Positions 48,007-58,918 of a DNA stretch of 64,000 bases are shown piece by piece (within the stretch, counting starts at the first letter, position 1; each line of letters begins with the position of its first letter). Source of the stretch: Cornus controversa (taxonomy: Eukaryota > Streptophyta > Magnoliopsida > Cornales > Cornaceae); contig CM048846.1 in the NCBI GenBank assembly GCA_026545225.1, forward strand, positions 34,111,501-34,175,500. Reading direction: 5' to 3'. Under the pieces are notes generated by a model, which made no database searches, was not told where the DNA came from, and was given only the letters and a program-made list of their open reading frames with translations. The translations under genes and the position numbers were made by a program.

Positions 48007-48048
48007 TCAAATGGGCATTGAAGATGAAGACGAAGAAGAAAAAGCCAT
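48007..48048 (-). pseudogene. Remnant of a TIR exon start (MAFSSSSSSSMP then stop)
   Basis: On the - strand ATG at 48048 opens MAFSSSSSSSMPI and then TGA. The intact TIR exon at 50480 starts MASSSSSSSSSSMPGCEYD, and the 5' flanks also match (TTGGTTATCTGTGAG, then TTAATAGCTAG). After the ATGCC bases the sequence is not TIR but intron, matching ATTGATCAAATACG of unit 1. So all of the TIR exon after ~11 codons plus most of the following intron has been deleted, apparently at an ATGCC microhomology. Confidence 0.88.
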
Positions 48049-49380
48049 AGAAAGTAAAATTGGTTATCTGTGAGCCAAATTAGTTAATAGCTAGTCTAGT
48101 GTAAGGATATATGATAAGTATCCCTCCCCAATTTAAAGTACTAGGAGCATAACATATATTGGTAACTTTCCACGAACCTTCTTCCACTTTCCAAATTGCT
48201 GCTGTTCAAGTCTAATCTAATAAATAAATAAATTTCCAGTTCCAAATTGCTGATGTTCAAGTCCAATAATTTCTTATCAGTTTCTTTTGATTTGTGGCCT
48301 TTTCCCATTGCTTATGACTTTTCTGTGGGTAAGTCTTGTGCAAGCAATCACAGTCTTGTCCCTTCATTTAAAACTAGAGCCTATAGAAATTAAAGTGAAT
48401 ATTGTGAAATTCCTCTGTTTTGTTTGGGTACTGGAGTGGAATAGAAAGACTTGCGCCTAAAAAGGATAAAAGGGTGGGTCATTTCTTTGTTCAAAGTTTA
48501 TTTCAGGTTCTGGAGGTAGGAGTTTAGTCCAGTCTAAAACCAGATTTGCTTTATGCATTTTATTTTCAGGTAATTTCCATCACTTTGGAGGGTAGTGCTC
48601 ACACCAAAACTTTCTAATCAGTTTCTTGGTAGCCTTTTTCCGTCAATTTCTAATCAGTTTCTTGGTAGCCTTTTTCCGTCATTCGTATGACTTTTGTGTC
48701 GGTGACACTCACTAAAGTGATGCGGAAGATATTTCCTTCATCCCGAGTACATTGTGTGCCAGGTCAGAATAGGACTAAGTAAGAAATTTCTAACGTACAT
48801 TGTATTGTACATATATGTATATGTAACTTTTGATAACAATATCAACAACTAAGATTGTAATTCAACAATATTACTTTTTGAAGTGAAAGGTCTAGAATAG
48901 GAATTTTTCATGATAAAAAAAATAAAAATAAATAAAATAAAAATTAAGTATAGAGTACCACTTTAGTCACATGACTGTGCATGCCGACTAGATATTTTAG
49001 GACCAAAGGCTTGTGAAAGGGTAATAAAGTTGTGATACGTACAAATCATGCAACTGTCAAATTCATTTATCAAACTTGGTCGAACCCAACCATACGCTTT
49101 AGCTAGGAAATAAGAAGATGATAAGACCCACGTTGATTGAAGCAAAGAATAATACTAGTTCACCACTTCACCCTAACATGCTCCTTTAAGGATACGGTTG
49201 GGACGGAGAAATAGAATGTAATGAGAATAAAAATGGTTATTTTCATTCTACTATATGATTACAAAAATAAAAATATTTAAGAATGGAATAAAATTTAAAT
49301 TAAATTATTCAAAATGCCTCTGAACAATAAATTAAACTAACAAAATAATATTCTTCTATAATATTTTTTAAAAGAAATAG
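48049..49380 (-). promoter_or_regulatory. Upstream region of TNL unit 2, now inside the TIR-NBS gap
   Basis: This is the promoter-side sequence of unit 2. It matches the flank of the intact TIR exon (51200-51900) over several stretches: AAGTTGTGATAC, TTGATTGAAGCAAAGAATAA and TAGCTAGGAAA. Related pieces occur at 52920-53060, 61520-61563 and 63455-63770. A tandem repeat of TTTCTAATCAGTTTCTTGGTAGCC lies at about 48610-48680. No gene is present. If TIR and NBS exons are spliced together, this region is intronic. Confidence 0.6.
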
Positions 49381-49592
49381 TGGTGAGACGGCGACGGTAG
49401 TGATGAAAGGCGTCAGTCGTGTAAGTGGAGGTATTGGTAGAAGGCGGTGATAGTGATTGAAGACGGTGGTGATGGAAAGCAATAGTGGTGTATATGGTGG
49501 TGGTGAAAGGCAACGATGGTGGTGGTGGTAGAAGGAAACAATGGTATAGATAGTAGCGATGAAAGACCGCGATGGTGGTGAAAGGCACTATA
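49381..49592. repeat. GGT/GGC-rich minisatellite, short copy
   Basis: Irregular units around GGTGGTGGAAAGGC and GGTGATGGAAAG repeat across about 210 bp. The flanks (from about 49195, GGACGGAGAAATAGAATG) match those of the longer minisatellite at 52051-52530. The His/Thr/Pro-rich ORFs read across it on the - strand are artefacts of the repeat. Confidence 0.8.
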
Positions 49593-49995
49593 GGTGGACC
49601 CTCTATATAACCCGATCCTACAAAATTTCGTTGGTTTATTATTGAAAACTGTTATTAACTAGTTAAATGTTGTAACCACATCAAGTATCACTCTAAAAGA
49701 TACATATATAGAATAATTGAAAGAAGACCAAACCATTTCCTCATATATATTTCTGTCAATGACACACATTAGTAGTAACAGAAGCGAGGACACCATTTAC
49801 ACAAAACTTACTTGCCTACTGAAATGTTAAGTTTAATTGGCATGTACATTAATGGGCAGTCTAATTATGTGAGGAATTAATCTGTATTATATTAGAATAT
49901 TAGATAGTTAATATTGATAGTTATAGAAGTTGATGTTTAGAACAAACAAAAAATGAAACAGCAATGAATTAAAGCAAGTTAGTAGTAAGTCATAC

Positions 49996-50480
49996 CCATT
50001 TAAAACCAAGCCGCTTATGTGTGCTGCTTCCTCCAAAGCTGCCCTCCATCTTTCGACCTCGTTCGCAGTACGAATTCCTTCAAGCCTGGTAAAAGCTTCA
50101 CCAAAATTCCCTGTTTGTTTTCTAACCTCCGTTGGTTCCACGTCGTAGAAAAGGGGCAAAATTATCTGTCCCTTGGTCCTCCTACACTCAAGGATCTCCA
50201 CCAGTTCATCCAAGCACCATGACGAAGATGCATAGTTTTTGGAGAAAACGATAACTGCAATTCTCGATTCATTGATATTCTTCTTCAGCTCAGGAGATAT
50301 AAATTTCCCTCTCTCAAGCTCTTTGTCATCTTTGAAGGTTCTATATCCTCTCTGAGTCAGAAACATATAAAGACAGCTCACAATGGTTCTGCGAGTGTCT
50401 TCGCTATGGAAGCTCAAGAACACGTCATATTCGCATCCAGGCATGGAAGAAGAAGAAGAGGAGGATGAAGAAGAAGCCAT
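49996..50480 (-). CDS. TIR exon of a TNL receptor
   Basis: On the - strand ATG at 50480 starts a Ser-rich leader, then a full TIR domain: CEYDVFLSFHSEDTRRT, GYRTFKDDKELERGKFI, SRIAVIVFSKNYASSSWCLD, ELVEILECRR, LPLFYDVEPTEVRKQTGNF and VERWRAALEEAAHISGLVL. The catalytic Glu of NAD-cleaving TIRs is expected at the SSWCLDEL helix, and the Glu is present. The exon ends AATGG|GTATGA at 49996 (485 bp, phase 2) and fits the NBS exon acceptor at 47706. Without splicing the ORF runs on to 49908, giving a 190-residue TIR-only protein. TIRs produce nucleotide signals on activation. No defect is seen. Confidence 0.95.
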
Positions 50481-51304
50481 AAAAAAATTGGTTATCTGTG
50501 AGTAAAATTACTTAATAGCTAGAGATAAGGAGAGCCGTAACGATATACCAATTGGTCTAGCGGCATAAAGGCCTGACTTATATACCACTATATAACTCTC
50601 TCTTTATATATATATATATGATAAGTATCCCCACTTTCAACGATGAGATTGTATAATATGATAAGATTATATTGGTGACTTTCCACGAACCTTCTTGTGA
50701 TAACCGGTAACATTTTTTTTTTTTTTTTATCGAAGATAACTGGTAACTACATTGACTACTACTCATCTGTTAAAACACATTTCTTTTCTTCTCCTTTTTA
50801 TTATTCATAAAATGAGTGTCATGCTATTAGAATGTTATATTTACTAAATTTGGGATAGAATAAGAAATTAAAAAATAGAAATGTGTAAATTTGTATCGTT
50901 CAAATACTTATTTTTTTTCTTTGACAAGAAGCTCACACATCTAATTCGTCAGGGAGATTAAAGCCTCACTTTACACTTTAGCTCAATAGATAATTTTCCA
51001 CGCAATTTCCTTCTTGCAACACAATATTGCCCCCTCACAGCGCTCATTCCAACTCTCAATTTCTCATTTGAAGATTAGATAGTATATACCATCTGAGTTG
51101 ATGCAATTTTGTTGGCAACTTTCAAGGAATTAACCCAGTTTCTTTCCATTTTCACTCTCATATATTGCGTTTAAAATAATGATATAACCGATGTGGGACG
51201 GTGAAAGCAAATGGGAATTTCTAATCAATTTCTGGTGATTGGTAGCCATTTTCCGTCATTCATGGCTTTTGGAGTCGGTGAAAGCAAATGGGAATATTTA
51301 TATT
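50481..51304 (-). promoter_or_regulatory. Upstream region of the TIR exon
   Basis: The 5' flank of the intact TIR gene. TA runs lie at 50605-50622, a T-run at 50710-50727, and a stretch near 51155-51290 matches sequence upstream of unit 2 (about 48640-48700). A TATA-type box cannot be singled out because the region is AT-rich. No other gene is seen. Confidence 0.5.
51293..51304 (+). repeat. 12-bp direct repeat left of the MITE
   Basis: AATATTTATATT, repeated exactly at 51518-51529 on the other side of the inverted-repeat element; a probable target duplication. Confidence 0.75.
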
Positions 51305-51517
51305 GAGAAATGCTAAACGTCACAATTTTATTTCACGAATTTTAACTCGAATCTATGTGGCAGGTGAAAATACCATAAGGACTCCGTGTATGGGGAGAAT
51401 CCCACCAATAATAACTTACCATTTAATTTTATCTCCTACAATAATGGACTATATCACCTGCCACATAGATTCGAGTTAAAATTCGTGATATTTATTCGAG
51501 ACGTGTAGCATTACTCC
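51305..51517. mobile_element. MITE with long terminal inverted repeats (213 bp)
   Basis: The ends GAGAAATGCTAAACGTC and (reversed) GGAGTAATGCTACACGTC are similar. Inside them a perfect 35-bp inverted repeat lies at 51333-51367 and 51454-51488. A 12-bp direct repeat flanks the element. It encodes no protein; the ORF at 51288-51479 simply reads through it. The superfamily is not certain. Confidence 0.9.
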
Positions 51518-52050
51518 AATATTTATATTAGCTTATATGACTTCAAGTGATGGTAAGAAATTTCCTGCATCCCGCGTGGTCAGGTGAATGGTCTAAGAAT
51601 AGGACAAAGTAAGTATGTATTTGCGTTAATTTTTCATGATAAAACAAATAAAAATAAATAAAATAAAAGTAAGCAGATATTTTAGGACCAAAAGGGTAAT
51701 AAAGTTGTGATACAAATCATGCAATTGTCAAATTCATTGACCAAAGTCGGTATACTTTTTAGCTAGGAAACAAGAAGAAGATGATAAGACATATGTTGAT
51801 TGAAGCAAAGAATAATTATAGTTCACCCGCTCCTTTTACTTTTTTAGGGCTACGATCGGAACAGAGAAAATAGAATAAAATGAGATTAGAAATGGAATGA
51901 AAATGTTGTTACTAGTGTTTGGTTACAAAAATAAAAATATATGGGAATGAAATAAAGTTCAAATTGAATTATACAAAATACCTCTCTCGGTGACAAATAA
52001 AGTAAACTAACAAAATAACATTCGTTTATAATTTTTTTTAAAAGAAATAG
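51518..52050. other. Intergenic, duplicated TNL upstream sequence
   Basis: No gene. It matches 48720-49380 in the same orientation (GGTAAGAAATTTCCTGCATCC, then GATTGAAGCAAAGAATAA), confirming tandem duplication of the promoter side of the TNL units. From about 51860 the flank of the minisatellite element begins. Confidence 0.6.
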
Positions 52051-52530
52051 TGGTGTTGGTGGAAGGCAGCAACAGTAGTGGTGGAAGGCAGCAATCGTGT
52101 AAGTGGAGGTATTGGTAGAAGGCGACGGTACTGGTGGTGGAAGGTGGTGATAGTGGCGGAAGACGGTGGTCATGGAAAGCAACAGTGGTGTATATGGTGG
52201 TGGTGGAAGGCGACGATGGTGGTGTTTGTGGTGGAAGGCAACAATGGTGTAGGTTGTGGTGGTGAAAGGCACCGATAGTGGTGGAAGGCATTGGAGGTAG
52301 AGTTGGTGGAAGTGGCGGAAGGCAGTGGTGGTGGAAAACAACAGTAGTATAGATCGTGGCGGTGGAAAGCGGCGATGGTGGTGGTGGTGGTGGAAGGCAG
52401 TGGAGGTGGCAGTGGTGGTGAAAGGCGGTAGTGGTGGTGGTGGAGGATGGCGGTGGAATGCAGTGGAGGTGGCAATGGTGGAAGGTGGTGGTGGAAGGCA
52501 GTGGAGGTGGATGTGGCGTTGTGGTGAAGA
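52051..52530. repeat. GGTGGAAGGC minisatellite, long copy
   Basis: Roughly 480 bp of degenerate units built on GGTGGAAGGCAGTGGAGG and GGTGGTGGTGGAAGGC. It is about twice as long as its counterpart at 49381-49592 and has the same flanks. The Pro/His/Thr-rich frames on the - strand and Gly/Trp-rich frames on the + strand are by-products of the repeat and are not called as genes. Confidence 0.9.
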
Positions 52531-53594
52531 GCTTAGTGGGAACATTAATTTTATTTTTTTTAATCTTGGGACTGGAATGGCCATTCCATATGTTTAGGTA
52601 TGGAATAAAATTTTATTACAAGAGAACGGTCATTGCAATCTTAAAATTCACACCAAATAAAAGAATGATTCGAATGACCATTCTTTTCCATTCCTGCATA
52701 CTAATAGTTTCACTAATTTTACATATCATAGCTTATATTTCTAATTCACATTCTTCATTTTCAACAATCTATTATGCTCTTTTCATCAACTAAATTTTTT
52801 TTCAAGTCTAATTCCAAGATACTAATTCCAAACAAATTATTAATTTTATGCCATTTTAATGTTATTTTAGTAGCTCGATGGCTTAGTCTGATTTCCAAAC
52901 AATTTCCTTCACATGGGAAGATGAGTGCTCAGAATAAAATTTTATTGGCGACTTTCGAGGAAAGAAAGAAAGTGATAACAAAAGGGAATAAATTTCTTAT
53001 CTGTTTTTTGTGATTCATTGCCTTTTCCCCTCATTTATGGCTATTATGTGGTAACCTTGACTAAAGTTACTTACCAAAAAAAACTTTCACAATTTCCACT
53101 CTTGTTGCGTTTAAAAAATAATGATAGACTACAAAATTGTACTCCGTAGTCATTTTCACTCTCATTGCGTTTAAAAAATAATGATAAACAGAGGTGGACA
53201 CCGAAAGATGATAAACGCACTCATGGCAAGTTGGAAAGCTTCATTATCTTTACCTTTCCACTTCATTTGTTATAAAGATTTTTTTTTCTTTCTAAAGTTC
53301 AAGCTAACCACCCCCATTTAAGATAAAAGAGATCATATCATTTGAGTTAATGTCTAATAATGATCATTAGTTACAAGTTTGTGGTCAAGTAATGGTCATG
53401 AAATGGATTTTACAAATGGAAGAAATTATAAATTAGAAGCCAGCATGAATGGTATACATGAGACAATTGAAATAGTAATAGAATAAAAATGGATTTAATA
53501 ATATAAATAAATAAAAATATAACACGATCGATTTAACAACGATGATGGGTAACAATTGTCTTTGGCTTTCAATCCAGCATTATAAATTTTTTAA
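52531..53594. other. Intergenic, AT-rich, with further TNL-flank copies
   Basis: No gene supported. A stretch near 52935-53060 (GGCGACTTTCGAGG, TTTCTTATCTG, GCCTTTTCCCCTCATTTATGG) matches the TNL upstream flank (48150-48330 and 63460-63770). A tandem pair around TTGCGTTTAAAAAATAATGAT lies at 53104-53128 and 53165-53187. Confidence 0.5.
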
Positions 53595-54091
53595 TGACTA
53601 ACTTGATTTTTCATAACTTTTGGAGTCATAATTATAGATACGTCGAATATGAAATAGTATTAGGTAAAATGTTACTTTCAAAAGTAATTATAGGTACGAT
53701 AATATAGATATTATTTTGGTACAAAATACCCTCAGCCACTTTTAGGACTATTATAGAAATGCCCTTCACTAATCAAATTACCAAAATGCTCTCAAAATAT
53801 ATCTTAAGAGACAAAAAGCCATTCTTATCCTCAATGGTCTATATGAAATTATCAAAATAACCTTATTTACTTCTAATAAACATCAAATATTTAGAAATTC
53901 TTTTTTTCTCTCTCTAGATATATTTCAGACACTTTCTTCTCTCTCTATATATAAATTTTCAGACACTTCTTATTCTCTCTATATTTCTCTCTCTCTCTAT
54001 ATATTTCCTAAGACACAGACCACATTTATCTCTCTAACTCCCCACCATCTCTCCCTCTCTTGCTTCGACAACTTCTTCTATGATCACTTCG

Positions 54092-54726
54092 TGACGCCGG
54101 ACAGAATAATGATTATTCTGTAGGTTAGCTTCAACAGGTAATTCACATGGAAGAACACATGAGAATCACCCAAAACACAGAAAATCCTCTGGTATTCAAA
54201 TTCAATATTCAAAATCAAGTTCTCCAAAAATCAACCCACAAACCGGGCTATATAGCTAAAAAGTCATCATTATAGGAATTTTACCAAAAATAACAAAATT
54301 CCAATAATCATGCAAAAATGAAATACGTAATAAAAGAAGTAATCTGCAAAAAATGGTGGCCCAAATCTAGTTCAGAATCACTTCCTAAACAACAAAAGAA
54401 ATATTACTATAAAAGGAAAGAAATAATTAAAAATAGAGATTCAGAAGGGAAAACAGTGGATTTTGACCTCGAAAAAATATGCACACTGGGTGCCCACAAC
54501 GTGCACGCCAAAGAGAGCTTTCCGAATTGGGGTCATATGAGTGATTCTGATACCCGTAGCCAAAGTTATGGCCAAAATACCGAAACGCACTCAAAACTGC
54601 TCCAATTAGGGAAAAGATCACGACTTCCTATCATCTTTGCGCTGATCTGCTAACTCAAGATATTTCAGCACCATCGACGTGCCATCTGACAACTCAGCAT
54701 CATCTAACTCGGATCCTCTTGCACCA
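54092..54726 (-). mobile_element. 3' LTR of the CRM-type element (635 bp)
   Basis: It matches the LTR at 58919-59547 across its whole length, with small indels such as the CAACATTGTTGGG stretch present only in the right copy. Ends are TGACGCCGGAC on the left and TGCACCA on the right; on the - strand it starts TGGTGCAAGAGGATC. CTTCG precedes it and CTTTG follows the other LTR, a 5-bp target duplication with one difference. The internal ORFs are LTR shadows. Confidence 0.92.
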
Positions 54727-57366
54727 GTCACCCCGGGTTGGAAAGAACTCGTCCTCGAGTTCACAATAGCTTCATCGGAATCCATAAAACAAGGATTCAG
54801 GTGTTTCATATTTAAAACATCAGAAGTCCTCAAATGACTGGGGAGGTGCAGTCTGTATGCGTTATCATTGATCTTCTACAGGATCTCACAGGGACCAATC
54901 TTCGGTTCCTTAAGCTTATTATACTCTCCAACAGGAAAATAATCACGAGTTAATACCGCCCAAACAAAATCACCAACATCAAAAAGTACCTAACGACGGT
55001 AGTTGTCAGCTTGAACCTTGTACTTGGCATTACTCTCGTGAATGGCCAGCTTGACCTGCTCATGGATACCTCAAAGATGTTTTGTCATCTCATCTGCCTT
55101 GTGATTGAAACAACTCACACGTGGAATAGGGGCTAAGTCAAGCAGCCCGGATGGATTCTGACCATAGACAATCTCAAATGGACTCATTCCTGTTGTTCTG
55201 TTCTTCGACCTGTTATAGACAAATTCTGTTTGAGGTAATGCCAAATCCCACTACTTCGGTTTAGTTCCTGCCAAACTCCTCAAAAGGTTCCCCAAACTCC
55301 GGTTCACCACCTCGGTCTGACAATCTATCTGGGGATGGTAGGCGCTACTAAAATTCAACTTCGTCCCTAGTTTCTCCCATAGACTCCTCCAGAATTGACT
55401 CATGAACTTGGTGTCACGATCAGAAGTAATAGATTGGGGAACTCCATGTAAAAGCACAATCTCCCTGAAGTAAAGATGGGCGACCTGGGCAGCATCCTTT
55501 GTTTTCCTACAAGTTACAAAATAGGCCATCTTGGAAAACTTGTCAACCACAACCAAAATAGAATCCAAGGCCCGTTGGGTAAGGGGTAAACCCAACACAA
55601 AATCCATACTGACATCAAGCCAAGGGGTTTCAGGTACCGGTAAAGGTGTGTACAAGCTCGTATTAGTGAGAACTCCCTTGGACCGCTGACATACATAACA
55701 ACGATCCACATAATGAGCCACGTCACTTGTCAATTTGGGCCAATAATAGTTGGAAGAGATCAAAGCCAACGTCTTATCTCACCCAAAATGTCCCTCGTTA
55801 TGAAGTTCACTAATAATCTGTTGCCTTAGTGAACAATCTGGAATGCACAACTGTAATCCATGAAACAGATAACCATGATGCAAAATAAAATCATGTCATT
55901 GACCATCAATTACCTCTTGAATTATCCTCCCGAATGAAGGATCTGTAGCATACATATCAGAGAAGGCCTCAAATCCTGCAATTCTGGTGCTCATGGTGGT
56001 GAGGAGCAATGTACGACGGCTCAGTGCATCTACAACACGGTTCAGACTCCCTGCTTAGTGCCTCAGTGCAAACGTGGACTCCTGTAAGTACGCCACCCAC
56101 TTGGCATGTCGTATACTCAGCTTGTGTTGACCATGATGTACTTCAAGTCTCATGATCAGTGAGAAGAATGAACTCCCTCTGTATTAGGTAGTGACGCCAA
56201 TGCTTCAAGGACTGAATTATGGCATACACCACCAATGCCAACCCCAAAGGCATCACAGTTTACTTCAAACACCTTGTCAAAATTAGGAAGTGCCAAAACT
56301 GGTGCCTCTTTCATTTTCTGCTTGACCAGATGAAAACTGGCCTCCGCCTCCTTGGACCAATGGAAATCACGTCCCTTGAGGCACTCTGTGACAGGAGCAA
56401 TCAGAGTGCTAAAGTTTCTGATGAACCGACGGTAGAAAGATACCAATCCATGGAAACATCGGACATCGTGTAGGATTTTTGGTTTGGACCACTCCAAGAC
56501 CACATCTATCTTCGACGGATCTGCATGAACATCATCAGTAGACACAACAAAACTAAGAAAAGTTACAGAAGTAATGAAGGAAGAACACTTTTTCTAATTG
56601 ACGAACAGGTGCTCTGTCCTCAACATATCAAAAACAACACGGAGGTGGTCAAGTGTGATGCCCAGGTCGGGCTATAGATGAGGATGTCATCGAAGTAAAC
56701 AACAATGAATTTCCCAATGAAAGGCCGTAGAACCTGATGCATAAATCTCATAAATGTGCTGGGTGCATTGGACAGTCCAAAAGGCATGACCATCCACTCA
56801 TATAACCTATGTTGTGTCTTAAATGCTGTCTTCCACTCATCCCCAGGCCTTATTCTGATCTGATGGTATCTGCTTTTAAGGTCAATTTTTGAGAAAACCT
56901 TAGAACCGGACAGCTGGTCTAACATATCATCCAGACGGGGAATTGGAAACCTGTATTTCACTGTAATCCTGTTGAATGCCTTGCTATCAACACACATACG
57001 CCAAGAGCCATCTTTCTTCAGCACTAGTAGAGCAGGAACTGCACATGGACTCATACTCTCACAGATGTAGCCCCTCTCCAACAAATCTACCACTTGTTGC
57101 TGTAACTCTTCAGATTCCTCAGGATTGAGGCAATACCCCAGTCGATTAGGCAAATTGGACCCCGGAACAAGGTTAATCTGATGCTAAATATCCCTCATAG
57201 GAGGCAGCCTAGGAGGAAGATCCTCTGGCATCAGGTCAGAAAACTCTACTAGCAGCTGCTGCACTTCTGTTGGTAAATCTGAATTCACGTCTGTTACACT
57301 ATTCTCATAAGGCAGCAAAGCATAGACGACGTTCCCACGCTCAATCTCAGTTAAAAATCTGGACAT
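54727..57366 (-). pseudogene. CRM-type pol: reverse transcriptase, RNase H and integrase
   Basis: From 57366 down, the pre-RT region (LPPRLPPMRDI) is followed by RT ([59 protein letters not shown]). The catalytic motif [11 protein letters not shown] is intact near 56695. RNase H ([15 protein letters not shown]) is degraded. Integrase at 55769-55251 is open, with [33 protein letters not shown] and TEVVNRSLGNL, so Asp, Asp and Glu are present. Stops split the frames between these blocks. The RT and integrase sequences resemble the CRM clade, whose members tend to insert near centromeres; that location is not shown here. Confidence 0.9.
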
Positions 57367-58868
57367 AGAAAGCAGGTTAGTAATATTGGCTACCGGGGTA
57401 GGAGTGGTTCATTCCCGACGAGGGGATAACACAATTTTCTTCCCTTTGATGCTAAGGGAATATGTATTTTGTTGCCCATCATGAATAACACTATGATCAT
57501 ACTACCAAGGTCTGCCTAACAGTACATGACAAGCATCCATAGACACAACATCACACCAAGCACTATCAAAATATTTTCTACCGATTGAAAAAGACACTAG
57601 GCATCACCTATCTACCGTTACCACACTGCCTTTATTCAGCCATGACAATTTGTACGGGTTGGGATGATGATCTGTCTTCAACTACAATTTCTGGACAGCC
57701 TCTTTAGACACTACGTTCTCACAACTGCCACTGTCAATGATCATCTTGTAGACTTTATCTGCAACTGTGCAGGTCGTGTGAAAAATATTGGTTCTCAACC
57801 AATCATCTCCTGAATCGCCCTTGGGAGCCAGTAGACTCTTAGGAATGACCAAAGTCTCACGACCATCTCCATACAACACATCACCATCTTCATCATCGTC
57901 ATACACAGGCTCTCCAATCTCCTCAGTGTCGTCTACCACGTCTTCCTCAATCAGGAGATTTTTGCCCTTCTGACTAGCAGGCTTCCTGCACTCAGTTGCT
58001 CTATATCCCTATTCACCACATCTGAAACATCTAATGTTTGAGTTAGAATTACCCTGCGGTGGCTACTGGATAGGACGGGATTCTTGAGGGTTAACTGGCC
58101 GATTGCTTTGATCGCTCCTAACCACTGGCCTCATATTCTGTTGTTTTTCCATAGTAAGTGCGCATTGGTATGCTTCAGAAATAGTCCAAAGCGAGTGAAG
58201 ATTGAGGACATCCTATAGGGGTTGCCGCAATCCTCCCAAATACCGCGCCACCGTATGCTCTTCCGTCTCAGATAAATCATTCCGGGCTATCAATTGATAG
58301 AACTCTTCTGTGTAATCATCAACCGATCTCGTGCCTTGCCTCAACGAATGAAGTCGCTGAAACAAGGTTTGAGTGTAGCCGAAAGGAAGGAAGTGACCCT
58401 TTATCTTCTTCGTCATCCTCTCCTAATGTCTCATGATAGCCTTAACTGCTCCCACCATGCAGATGCTCTGCCTTTGAGTTTGATGGCGACCAATTTTACT
58501 TTGACACGATCTGGGACTTCCTTATACTCAAAGATACGCTTTACTTCATTCAACCAATCGATAAATCCTTTGGCCTACAATGTACTAGAAAACTCAGGCA
58601 GATCCACTCTAAAATCGAGGTCTCCATGACGATCCTCCTGACCATGGTGCTCCCAAAATTGAGCATGATTGTGAAATGGGTTTTCGGAACTAGAATCGGA
58701 GTCATGATCTTTCATCTCACGGTCACTGAAAGTCTACGTCGTTAGACTCTGGGTTAACTTTGTAACTTGCCTATATAAATCCTCAATCATCAAATCCTGA
58801 ACACTACGATCACGGTGTGGGACTTCCTCGTTTGGAACCTACCCGCGACGACCACGACCACCAGCCAT
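57367..58868 (-). pseudogene. CRM-type gag and protease
   Basis: ATG at 58868 starts MAGGRGRRG, then TAG where Gln is expected. The gag core contains LDFRVDLPEFSSTL, FIDWLNEVKRIFEYKEVP and RASAWWEQLRLS. A 67-residue open block lies at 58416-58213 (YTEEFYQLIARNDLSETEEH). The zinc knuckle near 58020 reads CFRCGE, stop, GYRATEC, with Gln and His changed to stop and Tyr. The protease follows (57939-57682): MIIDSGSCENVVSKEAVQKL, with the DSG motif kept, then a degraded C-terminus (LLGRPWQYDHSV). Lesions are mostly C-to-T on the coding strand. Confidence 0.88.
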
Positions 58869-58904
58869 GGAAACTGATGAAATCTCACCTAGGAAGATGC
58901 TAAA

Positions 58905-58917
58905 GCTTTGATACCAA
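58905..58917 (-). promoter_or_regulatory. Primer-binding site, tRNA-Met type (CRM element)
   Basis: On the - strand the sequence is TTGGTATCAAAGC, one base from the LTR end. It is complementary to initiator tRNA-Met with one mismatch, as in other chromoviruses. Confidence 0.9.
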
Positions 58918-58918
58918 C

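Noticed and set aside
49337..49588. 83-residue Thr/Tyr/His-rich ORF on the - strand
   Set aside because: Same cause: it crosses the short copy of the minisatellite.
50530..50585. Segment that looked slightly tRNA-like (CCAATTGGTCTAGCGGC)
   Set aside because: No cloverleaf and no TTCGA-type B box could be found.
51288..51479. 63-residue ORF upstream of the TIR gene
   Set aside because: It reads through the MITE inverted repeats and has no protein features.
52007..52597. Overlapping Pro/His/Thr-rich and Gly/Trp-rich ORFs
   Set aside because: They arise from reading a GGTGGAAGGC minisatellite in several frames; composition follows the repeat and no domain is recognisable.
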